From Owenia fusiformis (taxonomy: Eukaryota; Annelida; Polychaeta; Sabellida; Oweniidae), in NCBI GenBank assembly GCA_903813345.2, contig CAIIXF020000009.1, forward strand, positions 13,654,347 to 13,718,346: a stretch of DNA of 64,000 nt, written 5' to 3'. The translations under genes and the position numbers were made by a program. Below are positions 34,501-49,500 of the stretch, piece after piece; position 1 is the first letter of the stretch; every line of letters begins with the position of its first letter. The notes beneath the pieces were generated by a model. It made no database searches. It saw nothing but the letters and a program-made list of their open reading frames with translations, and was not told where the DNA came from.

Positions 34501-37500
34501 TTCCATTATTTCAGAAAAAGATTTACAATTAAGTTTTGGGTAATTTAGGCTCAGTATTCACTTCACATTACACAAAATTAAAATTTTAAACCTTACTTAT
34601 TCTTTGCATCCTCCAGTACTTCTATGCGGGCACTAAGCATGTCTTTCTCAGCTGTCAGTCTGGACTTCTCCTGTCTAAGCAGTCTGACCTGAGACTCCAG
34701 GGAAGTTAGTTTAGTGGACAATTCCATGGCTTTCTCACTGGACATACGTTCCTTCTCAGTTGCAGTAGCTAGCTGACCCTGCACTTCAGCTATAGATACA
34801 ATACATAATTCCACCTAAGTGCTTTATATATTAATACCATTGTATACTTTGATATACTAGTAAATTTATACAACTCACAATGTGTGCGCAATTGTAACAC
34901 AAGAACACAAATGTGTACAAAATGTCCCCACCAATGGGTGATCCCGTCTAATGGTTATCTTGAAAATGGGTAGACAAGACCTAATTTGAGGATGGAAAAT
35001 CCAAAATGGCGACCTTAAAATTTACCCAGAATGCCATGAAAATTTGAAATTGATCCACAGTTAACCAGAAAACATGTAAACAAGACTTTACAGACAAGAT
35101 TTTAGGATGGAAAATCCAAAATGGCTGCCTTGACATTTACCTAAAATGTAAAAAAACTAATCAGTTTGTAAATTTTCATACTAAAATTCATCCCTGAAAA
35201 TATGAAATTGATCTTCCGAATGGTTCACCCGAAAACGCATAGACAAGACTTTACAAACAAGATTTTAGGACAGAAGATCCAAATTTGCTGCCTTGACATT
35301 TACGAAGAATGCCAAAAAACTAAACAGATGTAGATTTTCATACTAAGAATCATCCCTGAAAATTTGAAATTGATCTACCAAACGGTTCACCTTAAAACGC
35401 GTAGACAAGACTTTACAGGCAAGATTTTTAGACGGAAAATCCAAAATGGCTGCATTGACATTTATCCATACTGCCAAAAAACTAATCAGATCTAGATTTT
35501 CATACTAAGAATCATCCCTGAAAATTTGAAATTGATCTACAGAATGGTTCACCTGGAAATGCATAGACAAGACTTTACAGACAAGATTTTAGGACGGAAA
35601 ATCCAAAATGGCTGCCTTGACATTTACCCAGAATGCCAAAAAACTAATCAGTTCTAGATTTTCATACTAAGAATCACCCCTGAAAATTTGAAATTGATCC
35701 ACCAAACGGTTCACCTGAAAACGCGCAGACAAGACTTCACAGACAAGATTTTAGGACGGAAAAATCTAAAATGGCCGACAATAAAAAAGTGATTATGAGT
35801 TTTTGCTAATTTCCTTTTACAAAATTATCACATATAACTACTGTTAACAATAACATAGGCTTTTACAAGAAAGTACATCTGAAATTATTTATAAAGCTAC
35901 TAAATAGTTAAAGTATGAAAACTCAAAAACACCATTCAATATGATACAAAGTATTATCGCGCGCTAACTTTTCTTAAGACATTCAAAATGGCTGCCATGA
36001 CTGAGCTAACAGGTTCAAAACCTAATCAGATCTAGAATGAAGTGAGCTGAACAAGATATTAAAGTTTTAAAAGCAACTGTGAAGCCGTTTTTCTTAAAGT
36101 TTGCAGACAAGGATTTTAGCATTTGACTTCAAAATGGCCGACAGGAAGTAGGTTTCGAGTTAATTTTTTTTCATCCACATCTGTATGCGCTCATAAGTTA
36201 TCCCTGAAAATTTGAAGGTGATATCTGTAGCGGTTTTGGAGAAAACTCCCGGACGTACGGACGGACAGACGGACGGACGGACGGACAGACGGACGCACAG
36301 ACGGACGGACGGACGCGCCTAGGCCGACAATATGGCCCCACACTTTGTGGTGGGGACATAATAAAAGTGAATCCCCATTAAACATTTAATCAAATATCAT
36401 GCAGTGCTATTAATAACCAATCAGTAGCATATAACATAAAAGAAATAATTATCAACACATTTATTTAATCTACTGATGATAAGGTTAACTGGGAGGTGAT
36501 TTGCGAAAGCATTGTGCAGGACTCTCATCCTTACTGATGGTCATGATCCATTGCAGGGATACTATCAAGTCAATTTACCTAATCTTTCAGTCAAATTCTT
36601 CTCAATTCGTTCATATGAGACTGTCTGTGCAGAGTATGTGGCTTGCAGGTTCTCAATTTGTCGCAAGAGAGGACGCGAGGCCCCAGAAACACTCTGTGTC
36701 AACTCCTGGTTCCTCACCTCACCCTCCTGTAGACGCTGCTGGAGGTCAGATATCTCCTGGCGCAGTCTATTCTCTCTTCTTGAATGTTCTTTCTCCATAC
36801 GTGACACAGATAACTGTAGATCTTCAACCTATGTGGAACAAGTAACACATAAAGAGATACATTATCCACCTACATGTATTGTACCTCTCCATTGGAACAC
36901 CCAAACTAACAAATACATTCAAAGATGCATATTTTTCTGTAATATTAGGTTTAACATGGCAAGTTCTAGGAAGACTCCCTACCTGCATGACTAAGCCTTC
37001 CTGTTGTTTTCTAGCAACAAGCTGTTGTTTCTCCATTGCAAATCGTATTTCTTCTTTAGCAGCCATCTCTTGACTCAACTTTTCCTCCTGTACCTTAGTA
37101 GACTTTGTGGCCTGCGCCTTGTGGAGCTCAGCCAACTCCCTGCAATGTGCAAGTACATCAACAATGCGATATGATAGAGAGATAACATTAGCACTATGAA
37201 TATATGATATAGAGATAACATTAGCACTATGAATATATGATATAGAGATAACATTAGCACTATGAATATATGATATAGAGATAACATTAGCACTATGAAT
37301 ATGATATAGAGATAACATTAGCACTATGAATATGATGAGGTAACATTAGCACTATGAATATTATATAGAGGTAACATTAGCACTATGAATATATTATATA
37401 GAGATAACATTAGCACTATGAATATATGATATAGAGATAACATTAGCACTATGAATATATGATATAGAGATAACATTAGCACTATGAATATATGATATAG

Positions 37501-40500
37501 AGATAACATTAGCACTATGAATATATGATATAGAGATAACATTAGCACTATGAATATATGATATAGAGATTACATTAGCACTATGAATATATGATATAGA
37601 GATAACATTAGCACTATGAATATATGATATATAGATAACATTAGCACTATGAATATATGATATAGAGATAACATTAGCACTATGAATATATGATATAGAA
37701 ATAACATTAGCAATATGAATATATGATATAGAGATAACATTAGCACTATGAATATATGATATAGAGATAACATTAGCAATATGAATATATGATATAGAGA
37801 TAACATTAGCACTATGAATATATGATATAGAGATAACATTAGCAATATGAATATATGATATAGAGATAACATTAGCACTATGAATATATGATATAGAGAT
37901 AACATTAGCACTATGAATATATGATATAGAGATAACATTAGCACTATGAATATGATGTAGAGAGGACATTAGCACTATGAATATGACATAAAAGACACCC
38001 CAAAGGTTTCACTTTGTCTAACAACTAATATCTTCTGATCCTGCTTTAAAATCTGGCATGGATTGATGGCATGATGTTCTTCTCCATACTAAATTTCCCA
38101 ATGTCAAAATTACATGTACGTTTTGAATGACATATTTGGATACTAACAGGGCTTCAAAAATTTCATTTCGAAAATCCCTTCCTATGCAAAAATACATTTC
38201 ACACATAATAAGACTCATTTCTTTGAGGCCAAAAATGAAAAAGAATCAAATTTTGCAACCAATGTATAACATACTTGTACGAGTTGTCTAGTGCAGACTG
38301 CAGACCTCTTGCCTTCTCTAGGGATTCCTCAAGGTCAGCCTGAAAAAACAGTGGACATTAAACACATCTGATTTTGATCCAATCAACCTACTTGACCAAC
38401 AATGCTGTTTAGTGAGGAAAGCCATTAAACTATTGATGTACCATTGGAAAATGAAATAGACATACATGTAGTAACTAAAAGTGATTTACAGTCTACACCA
38501 AATGTACATATGCCCAACAAATTTTATTACATGTAACAGTACATTGTCTAAATCAACAATGCGTTCGTGGATCAGATTTGTATACAAGTATTTATGATGA
38601 ATAGTGGATAAGGTACCAAATGAAGTTCAGCAGGAGTGAATTTTTAGTGACTTGAAAAATATAATTGTGATGACTGGAAGTCTATATTGGTTTTCTCTAC
38701 TACATTTTTCACCCCTAACAGGTAGATTGAAAGTGAAAATGCACCTGAAAATAAAATAAACATACCTTGTATTTTGATAAATCCTTTTCCTGTTTCTTTA
38801 CAGCAGCGTTCAACTGATTAATGGCATCTGAAAGTCAATAACATTGACTGAAATCAAATTAATGTATCAATAATCTGGAAGTCTAAATACTAAATGCATT
38901 AGAAGTAGATTTGCCTTCATGAATATTTGAAAGTGACCTGTTCAATGGCACTTACAATATATTTGATGTTGTAATCTTCACAATATTTAAGTGGTGGCCA
39001 TTAAAGTGATTTCACTAGATTTACTGATGCGCAACAGAGTGAAGAATGAAATTAGCATTGAATGTATGTCTGGACAATACTGGATTTGAGAGCTTTGATA
39101 TTGCTAAAAATGATGTGACAACTTGTTTTCACTGGCACAAATCCAAAAATAGGCCTACTTTGTTGCAACCAATTCAATAATTTAATTCCACTGATAAGAC
39201 AACAATTTTTATTTTTATGTTTCAAAACATGGCTTCACAAAAAATATGCAGTTAACAGGTTGCTAAAAATTATGCAAACAATTCAACTACATAAATACAA
39301 AATTACAGGGCAAGAGAGTTAAATGTGTGAAAAACAAAATTCTCATTTACTATACCAAATGAGAAAAACGAAACCAGTGAAGCTGTAAGTGTGCAATGTT
39401 TAGTGTGACATTCTTGACAATTTTCCTGTCACTTCCCTGTTTGCACAGTTGTACATGTATTTACATAGTCACACTCTGATGAATTGACTTGAACTACTAG
39501 ACTGCAAAGTTTAAAATAACACCAATGCATGCAACAAAATGTTTTACCTTTCTGTTTAGTTTCCATGTCCTCTTTAGAATCCAAAACCTTATGAAGACGC
39601 TCAATTTCAGTTTTCTGTTCATCCAATTTTTGCCTGAAATAAATATATGAAAAAATAAAACATATGAAATATGATCAATGAAGAATCTATATTCTCCTAT
39701 AAACACAAAAAATGTTCCCTTAATAGTCAGCGCAAATGATGAAAATTTCTAATATAAAAAAAAGATACACCAATTTAAACATTTAATCATTATACCAGAA
39801 CTAGCTTAAAAATTGTAAGTATTGTATCACTGTAAATGAAGTTTAGAGAGGTGACTGCCTAAATTGTTGCCACTATGTAGGGACAGGCCTAACTTACACC
39901 CAAGAGACACTGAAGGTAAAGTATGCCTGAGGCAAAAGTGTGTACTTTATCAAATAATTGCCACATAACATACTTTTGGGATTTAACAAGTGAATCTGTT
40001 TCCTTTTCCTTTGAACGTAGTTTCTTAATTATGTTGTTGCTTTGTAGCTGCTGCTTGGAAAGTTTCTCTCCCTCCTCCAACAGCTCAGATATCTGCTGAT
40101 CCTTCTCTAGCATTAGACTCTCAGTCTGCTTGCTACTAGACCTGCAATGATATAATAATGATATAATAAGATATTTCATTACTCAGGGGATTCACGAAAA
40201 CTCCTGACAACAGACACATCATTACTGGAAATTATAATTTGAAATACTGTAGTTACTAAATTGTAGTTACAAATTACTCAAAAGAGAGAGAAAGGAGAAG
40301 ATATTTATGTAAGAAACATTCAGGAAATATATCAAATATCTACCTATTTTCAGTTGTTTGTTAATACTAAGGTAATAATAACTATTAACTATTTCTATGA
40401 CATTCATTTGTTACGTACAGTTCTCCTTGCATTGACTGAAGTTGTTTCTTCATGTTGTCCCTCTCCTGAAACATAACAAAAATTGCATATTAACAAATAT

Positions 40501-43500
40501 TGGCATATTAACCTTTAACTCTTAAATTTTACTCAAAATTGAAACTGTTTAAATTGGGTAAGTATTACATAATTATACCCATCAGTTTGTGAACTGTTGT
40601 TTTTAAGAGTCAGAAATTAAAACAACACTAACAATTCAGATTAACTTACTCGACATGTAGCTTGTAGTTTTTTCTCTGAATCACTGATCCTCTGAGTGAA
40701 CTCCTCCGTGATCTCATTCAGGTCTGCCATTTCCATCTCCCTGGCTTCCTCTGACTGTTGCAGCTGACTAATTATATAAATAACATAAATGTAGCTGACT
40801 GATTCATGTAAATAACATACATGTAGCTGACTGATTCATATAAATAACAAACATGTAGCTGCTGACTGATTCATATAAATAACATACATGCAGCTGACTA
40901 ATTATATAAATAACATACATGTAGCTGACTGATTCATATAAATAAGTTAGATGTAGCTGACTAATTATATAGCAACATACAAGAAGCTGCCTAAATTACA
41001 GGGTGATTCGCATGTATGCATCCCCTCTAAACTGATACATGTTGCATTGCAACACTATCTGTTCACTTTGTTTGCTACCCATTTTTAGTGATAAAGGTGG
41101 TACCATGGTCCCTGGCCTCCCTATCAGCCACTGTGAGAATACTGTCTATTTATCTTTGTGCATAACTGTCACAGATATGTCGACTAAACTGCTAGAAATG
41201 TGCCATACAGAAACTAAATTTGTCCTTTAAATTGCCCTCGAAATGACCAGAAATTCCCCTCTAAATGACCCGTATCAGCATACTTTGATACACTGTATCT
41301 TTTTTCAGGGACACCTATGGATTCTGAAACTTTGCAATCTTACGTAACTGAACAAAATGATATACAAGGGGCGATCCATATATTCTGATAAAAATGCTCT
41401 CATTTTGCTATTTTTTCACATATCCATCTCATATTTTCAGAAAATGTAGATTATGTAATTACACATACAATGCTCAAATATTATAGCTACATCTTAAATT
41501 GATTAAGAGATAGGGTTACCATGGTAACCTGTATTAAGGGTAGGCAGGTCAATTAAATTATAACGTATAAAATATCATAATAACTTGTTATTTTAATTAT
41601 TTTAAAGCATGCGAAAATCATACATTTTTAAAAAAAAATGGTTTTGTTTCTTGTTGTTTGTTGCTAAACAAATGTTTATTTGTGATCACTATAACATCAC
41701 AACAACTCACAATAGCAATGTATGACAGGATGGGCAAATTGGAATTACATGTCATGAGACACACCAAATATTCAAAATGACAGATCAGATGAGGTTAGTG
41801 CGGCTGTTGCAGAGTGTGACATTAACAGATACATTAGGAGTACCATTAGATTTTATGTACTATCAAGAATAAGTAAGAGGACACTGCCAGAGACATACAT
41901 GGACTCGTATAGTGTATGTCAACAAGGTGTTATATCTGCTCTAAGGATCTCTAGGTAGTATTGTAAATTTGAGGAAGGCTAGTCACTGTTGAATATCATT
42001 CCCAATCTGGTTGTAAGAAGAGCTTGCGGACAGAGAATAACACTACGATAATTTGAGATGCAATTTATGAAAAAAGAACTACTCCACTGTGGAAATAGCA
42101 AACAAGGGCAACAGGGGTATACAGCAGTTCAAGGAATAGTTGGCAATGACCTGGATATGCGTTTGATCTGCTTGAAATAGGTACCGAGGAATGATTAAAT
42201 TAACAAATTTATCTATTTTATACGTTATAATTTAACTGACCTGCCTACCCTAAATACAAGTTACCATGGCAACCTTATCTTAAAAATAATTTAAGATATA
42301 GCTATAATATTTTAGCATTGTATGTGTAATTACATAATCTTCAAGTTCTGAAAAAATGAGAGGGATATGTGAAAAAATCACAAAATGAGAGCATTTTTAT
42401 CAGAATATATGGATCGCCCCTTGTATAACATGATAGGTTGGCACATCTATGAGTTTAGAGGGGGGTGCATACAAATGAAACACCCTGTATTCAAACATAA
42501 GCTGACTAAATTCTACAAATTGCACATGGCTGATCTCTGATATATTGTATAACATACTTTTATGGTTGTCTAAAGCAGACTGTACACCAGTTTTAATGAA
42601 CTGATTTTCCTTACCTGCGTAAAACAGCAGATGTCTCCTGGAGGTCAATGTTTTCCTTGCTCAACTCTAACAACTTTTTCTCCCTGGCATCAAGCACCTC
42701 TGCCATGCTAGCCAACTTCTACAATCACAAGTTATCATTGGTTAAACATCTGCCATACATTTACAAGTTTTAGTATATTACTAGCACACCATCTTTGCCA
42801 AATGTTACTATCACACCACCTTAGCCGAATGTATTAGTATGTTACTATCACACCACCTTAGCCGAATGTATTAGTATGTTACTATCACACCACCTTAGCA
42901 GAATGTATTAGTATGTTACTATCACACCACCTTAGCCGAATGTATTGGTTTGTTACTATCACAACACCTTAGTCGAATGTATTAGTATGTTACTATCACA
43001 CCACCTTAGCCGAATGTATTAGTATGCTGCTATCACACGACCTTAACCACATGTATTGGTATTTTACTATCACATCACCTTAGCCGAATGTATTAGTATG
43101 TTACTATCACACCACCTTAGCCACATGTATTAGTATTTTACTATCACATCACCTTAGCCAAATGCATTAGTATGTTACTATCACACCACCTTAGCCACAT
43201 GTATTGGTATGTTACTATCACACCACCTTAGCCACATGTATTAGTATGTTACTATCACACCACCTTAGCCACGTGTATTAGTATGTTACTATCACACCAC
43301 CTTAGTCACATGTATTAGTATGTTACTATCACACCACCTTAGCCACATGTATTAGTATTTTACTATCACATCACCTTAGCCGAATGTATTAGTATGTTAC
43401 TATCACACCACCTTAGCCGCATGTATTAGTATTTTACTATCACATCACCTTAGCCGAATGTATTAGTATGTTACTATCACACCACCTTAGCCACATGTAT

Positions 43501-46500
43501 TGGTATGTTACTATCACACCACCTTAGCCACATGTATTAGTATGTTACTATCACACCACCTTAGCCACGTGTATTGGTATGTTACTATCACACCACCTAA
43601 GCCGAATGTATTAGTATGTTACAAGCACATCATTTTAGCCATATTTATCAGTATTTAAGAGTAAACCATGTAGGCTAATCTTGGTCATTTCATCAGTAAA
43701 TGCCAGTGGCAGTATTTAATTGAATTAATTCAAAAAATGTATTGTTTCTAGACCAATATTTGCACCTGATGAGAAAATATCTATGTGTGAATTGAAGAAT
43801 TTATTTGAGATGAAGCATGCCTTTTGTGACCCTTATAATATATATTGTTCATCCATCACAAAAAAATATTCAGACCACTCACATTTTTTCAAATTTATGA
43901 AACAATAGATTATATTGTTAGTACCTCAGTTGAAATACTCGATTTTGATTGGTCAACGAGCGGTGAATAATTTTAACTGTACACCGCGCAATGCATTGCC
44001 GGTGAATAATATTCCCAGCATTCCACTAAAATGACGTCATTATCAGACGATAAAATGGCCGCCGCTAGCACTAGCCGTTTCAAAAATGTTGAAGATGAGG
44101 ATATTATTAGTCTCTTAGAGAGTAAAGACAGTCAAAATACGAAGAAAAATCTAAAACTTTGTACAAAGCTTTTAGTGGACTTCGCCCAGGAGAGTAATTT
44201 GACTCCATTGAGTGAACTTACTGCCGATATACTAAAATACAACATGAACGTCTCGAGGGTCTGGATCCAACTTCAAGTCAACTTCAAGGGTCAGAAAAAT
44301 CTATATTCTTCGGACTAACAAAACAATTATAGACCTCCCCATTCGGTTTACTGTCAAAATTATATCCCTCGACTGTAAACCTCGACCTACGGTCTCGGTT
44401 TACAGTCTTGGGATATAATTTTGATAGTAAACCTCTGGAGAGGTCAATAATTGTATAATGTAATATAGTAAGTGTAAAAAAGCTGTAGTACTAATGTATA
44501 ATATATACTCATCAAAATAGTTTTCATTTTCTGCCACACATAATTGATTAAGATAGATACCTGAAAATAAAAGTTGATATCATTCCTATTTTTGGAATTA
44601 TTATTTCAAGCCTAATTTTTGTGTCACCCTGTACATTGTTACAGCAACATATGGTGTGGGGTCAAGATAGAATAAATTTTATTAACAATTGGGAGAATTG
44701 CTGGAATAACCTCATAATAAACACATACTATTATATCATATACAGTAGAATAGTTTCTATTTTTTAGGTATTTATTTCTATAGGATTTTATTAAACCACT
44801 GTCACTTGAGAATCTTGTGTCACTTAAGCACACCGCCTTTGACACTTGTATGTTTGTATATTAGTATCGCACCATCATAGACAATTGTAACATAAAGGTT
44901 ACAAGGACACCTTTGACACTTGTATTTTATATGTTAGTAGCAAACCACCACAGACAATTGTAACATAAAGGTTACAAGGACACCTTTGACACTTGTATTA
45001 TATATGTTAGTAGCGCACCATCATAGACAATTGTAACATAAAGGTTACAAGGACACCTTTGACACTTGTATTATATATGTTAGTAGCGCACCATCATAGA
45101 CAATTGTAACATAAAGGTTACAAGGACACCACCTTACCTGTAACAGAATGGCAGGGTCATCACTTGGATCTTCAAACTGCAGCATAAACACAGACATGCA
45201 ATATAAATAAAAATAAAAAAATACTCGCTACAGACACTACTTTAAACTTGTAAATATGTATCTCCCATTTATCTATCCAATGAGTAAGGTAAAATTTGCA
45301 AATATCTCCCAAATCAAGCTATGTGATTGCTAAAATTTCACCAATGAGTAAGTTAAAGTTTAAAGGTCTTGTAAATATTTCCCTAATCATTAAAGTAAAC
45401 TGAGTAACTACATGTATCTCCCAATTCAGTTGGGTAAGGATTGGAAATATAAATATTCCCAAATCAATTATAGTTTAAGAAGGTAAAGCTTGGACAATTC
45501 TCCCTAATCAGTTAGGTATAATGTGCAACTATCTTCCCAAAGGGTAGTAGTGCTCACACATGTTTTAGTTAAAGGTACTCAAGATGAAAGCTTGCAAATA
45601 TTTTATAAATTAGTACTTCTAGGATAAAGCTTGCAAAAAATCTCACAGTTGAAGGTAAAGCTTGCATTTCTCGTGCAAACCTCCTGTATCATCTTATAAA
45701 CCTATATTACATAAAAATCAAACCAGCACCAGGACCTAAATGTAAAGAAAAGTTTTATTGTATGACTATTACAATTTGCTGCTCTTGCTTTCACATTATA
45801 TTAAACATATACTTTCCGTTTCGCAGAATTATAAGATCAGTCTTGAACTATACTTACATGCCCTTGAACATGCATGCAATGCACTAATGACATACAACCT
45901 TATATATATAGAGAGAGGGGAATCTAATCAGGTTAATTTTCAAAACCTCAATCTATAATATTAAGAAATAATTACAAATGTATTACCAAACCGTATCCAC
46001 ATTTCACAATTCATGATTAGAAAGGAAAGAATTCCAACACTAACAGTAGCAATACATACAGTTAATGACAACCATAAAGCAATATGATGTTTCAACAGGA
46101 ACAAACATATAACACTCAAATAAACAAACTTGTATTTTAGTTGAACCAAACAAAACAGTCCACCACACTTTCCATTATAATTCCCATTATATGTTTTATA
46201 TAAACCTCTCCACCTTTGACCATGTCCTCACATGTAGTAGTAATACTATTATACAGACTTACATTCTCTTCAGCCAATTCATACAATGATTGGCTATGAC
46301 CATGTTCATTGCTGTCACAACCACCATTATACTCCAGTTCACCATCATTTTTCTCCCCTTCAATTTCATCATCACAATTTTCATTGTGCATTCCTTGGAA
46401 CTCCTCATTTTGTTTCAGAGAATCTTCACCCCTTTTATCATTAGAACTGGGATCGTTGTTTTGGACAATATCATCTTGTAACAAAACATTTTGACTTGTA

Positions 46501-49500
46501 TCAGTGTCTTCTTTCATTTGATATCTAAATCCCTCTTGCCTATTACCTTCAGCAAATATGTTGACTTTTCCAATGACCTTGGACAGAACATTTTCTTGTT
46601 TGACATCAGCAAACTCTTTTACCTTCCCAAATACCTTCAACAACATATTTTCTTGATTCACAACAGTTAACTCTTTGACATCTGACACAACATTTTCCTG
46701 GTTGACCTCAATTAACTCTTTGACCTCTTGCACAGTATTTTCTTGCTTGACTTGGCTTAACTCTTTGACTTCTGGCACAACATATTCTTGCTTGACCTCA
46801 ATTAACCCGTTGACCTCTTGCACAGTATTTTCTTGCTTGACTTCAGTTAACTCACTGTTATCTGACACAACATTTTTTTGCTTGACCTCAACTTGCTTTT
46901 TGACAACATCCTCTTGCTTGACTTCATTTAACTCTTTGACATCTGACACAACAACCTCTTGGTTGACCTCAATCAACTCTTTGGCATCCGACAAAAGGTC
47001 TTCTTGCCTGATTTCAAATAAATTTTTGTCATCTGACACATCAACCTCTTGGTTGACCTCAATCAATTCTTTGGCATCTGAAAAAAGATCCTCTTGCTCA
47101 ACTTCAACTAGCTCTTTTACATCTGACAAAATTTCTTGTTTGACCCTTGTTATCTCTTTGGTATCCAACACAACATTTTCATTGTTGACCTCAGTTAAAT
47201 CTTGGGTATTTGACACAATATATTCTTGGTTGACCACAATTAACTCTTTGAACTCTAAAACAGCCTCTTGCTTTGCCTCATTTAACTCTTTGGTAGCCGA
47301 CACAATATTTTCTTTGTCGACCTCACCTGACACAATATTTTTGTGCTTGACTTCAATTAACTCTTTGGTATTTGACACAACAACCTCTTGGTTGACCCCA
47401 ATTAACTCTTTGGTTTCTGACACAACATTTTCTTGGGTAACCTCAATTAACACTTTGACATCTGACACAATAACTTCTTGGTCGACTCCAGTTGACTCTT
47501 TAGAATCTGACACAAAATGTTTTTCATTGACCTCAGTTATTTCTTTGGTAACAGATTCCTCCTCTTTAACCTCAATAACTTCATCCAAATCTCTCTCCGA
47601 TTCATCTAAACTATACTGAAAATCTTCATTAACCTCAGCATTTTCATTGACTTCATCATTAAGTACTTCATCATTTTGAACAAAATTATCATCTTTTGAA
47701 TAATAATCATCTGTCATAACCAATTCAGTGCTTTCAACAGTTTCTTTATCATTAAACATTAAGAGGTCCCCTTCACTTTCAAACTGCCAACCACCCTCTG
47801 ACCCAACATCTGACATTGCTGATTCAGTTTTAGTTTTATGACTTTCCTTTGATTGGACATTTTTGTTATTGGTATTTTCAGTGGAACATTTAAATTGTTG
47901 CATTTTATTCTGAAGAACAAGTTTTTTACTTGCAACTATGGTGGGGGAATAGCATGGGGTCAGGTCCAATGTCTGCAATAGAAAATACATCAATTTTTAG
48001 AACTAGTCTAATGAGTTACCCAGTCACCATGTGCTGACAATGATCATGGCATAATTGATATTGTAGAGTTAAGTGGTTAAGTCAAATCAAATTGTAATTC
48101 AATTTCAAATTAATGCTTCATAAATTTAAAGTAACTAAGAAATATATGAAAAAAGTAAAACTTTGAATTTCCAAATCCCCTTACCTAATAATGATGATGA
48201 CAATGAGGAGCTTAATGACTGACAACAACTCAAAATATGACCAAGAAGATGACTTCATAAAACCTTAACCAGCCAAAGCGTCCATGGAGGATGTAATAAG
48301 AAGTGTTACTGTGCTATGTGAAAAAGTTTGTGACATTATGGGTACTGTCTATAATTTGTGCACAAAAGAGAGATGATGTGTATCTACGACCAAAAAGCAA
48401 AACTTATATTAAAGGCCATATTTTTGTGAAACACCTGGAGAAGAAAGGCAAAAGAAAAAGTCTATAAAAATTCAAATCAAACTAACAAAAAGTAAAATCA
48501 AACCAAGCCAGTTCCAAATAAAGTGTGTTAATGTAAATTTTACCATTGAGTTCATAAGGTGGTCATGTGACCTCTGCTGACTGTCAGTGGTCTCAGCTAT
48601 GGTTGGTAATGGGGGGCTGCTAGCACTGGGGGTCAAACACGTAGCACTGACCTCCTAGAGATACATTGCCACATTGGAAAGTTGATTCACATAACAGTAT
48701 GAATAAAAATATCCTCAGAAGCTGTGTTTTTATTGCTGAGAAAGCCTCTCAAATTCACTGATTTGTGTGCATGTGTGGATGCACTGAAGGCAACTTCATT
48801 CAAATAATATATAAATCATTATAAAATTAATAAAAATATATAAGTAAGAAGTTAAACATAAAGAGAGATACATTACACAGAGAGGAACATTCCCACTGGC
48901 AATGCAACCATATTGTACTGTTGATTTTAAATAAATCTTTGCTTCTCTTGACTTGAGCTAGATGAGGACAATGGAACAATCAAAAATGCATTTATGAATA
49001 TGAGACAATACTAAATAACATACAAGTTGCTTACATAACCTTCTCTTAAACATACTGTACAACATACAAGTCAAATACACACCTAAATAAGTCATAAACA
49101 CACCCATTTATTCGCCATGTTAAATAACACACACTCATCAGTTCAAAGTGTTTAACAAAATCCACGTCAACTCAAAACACACCTTTTGGTTCAACACATA
49201 AAGTACATGAGTCACAGAAATACCCTTTTGTTCAACATGTCAAATGAGTTATCATCAAACATTATATAGAATGCAAACTAATAAAATCAATAAGTCAATG
49301 AAGGTGACATTCCTTGCAATATTGAAGAATTTTAAAGAAAACTGCCTCACTTAGAATGACTCTAACTGAAGCTGATGATGACATATGAATAACGGGTGTT
49401 TGACCATTTGTTTGTGATTGTTCAGTTTACAAGGAAACATTTGGAACCGAGATTCAACTTAGTTTAGCTGAAATCGGAGGTTTATCGAAAATGAAAGACT

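Noticed and set aside
36191-36385. Open frame with RPSVRPSVRPS
   Set aside because: Translation of the ACGG microsatellite at the end of the pearl-like element.
37394-37975. 193-codon minus-strand open frame (SANVISISYIH repeats)
   Set aside because: Produced by the 33-bp minisatellite; overlapping frames of similar length exist in the same array.
25136-45131. CRISPR-like regular repeats
   Set aside because: Units are contiguous without unique spacers and lie in introns of animal genes; plain minisatellites.
46675-47619. 314-codon + strand open frame (LTSINSLTSDTT repeats)
   Set aside because: Exact antisense shadow of the TMF1 repeat exon, which has matching splice phases on the minus strand.
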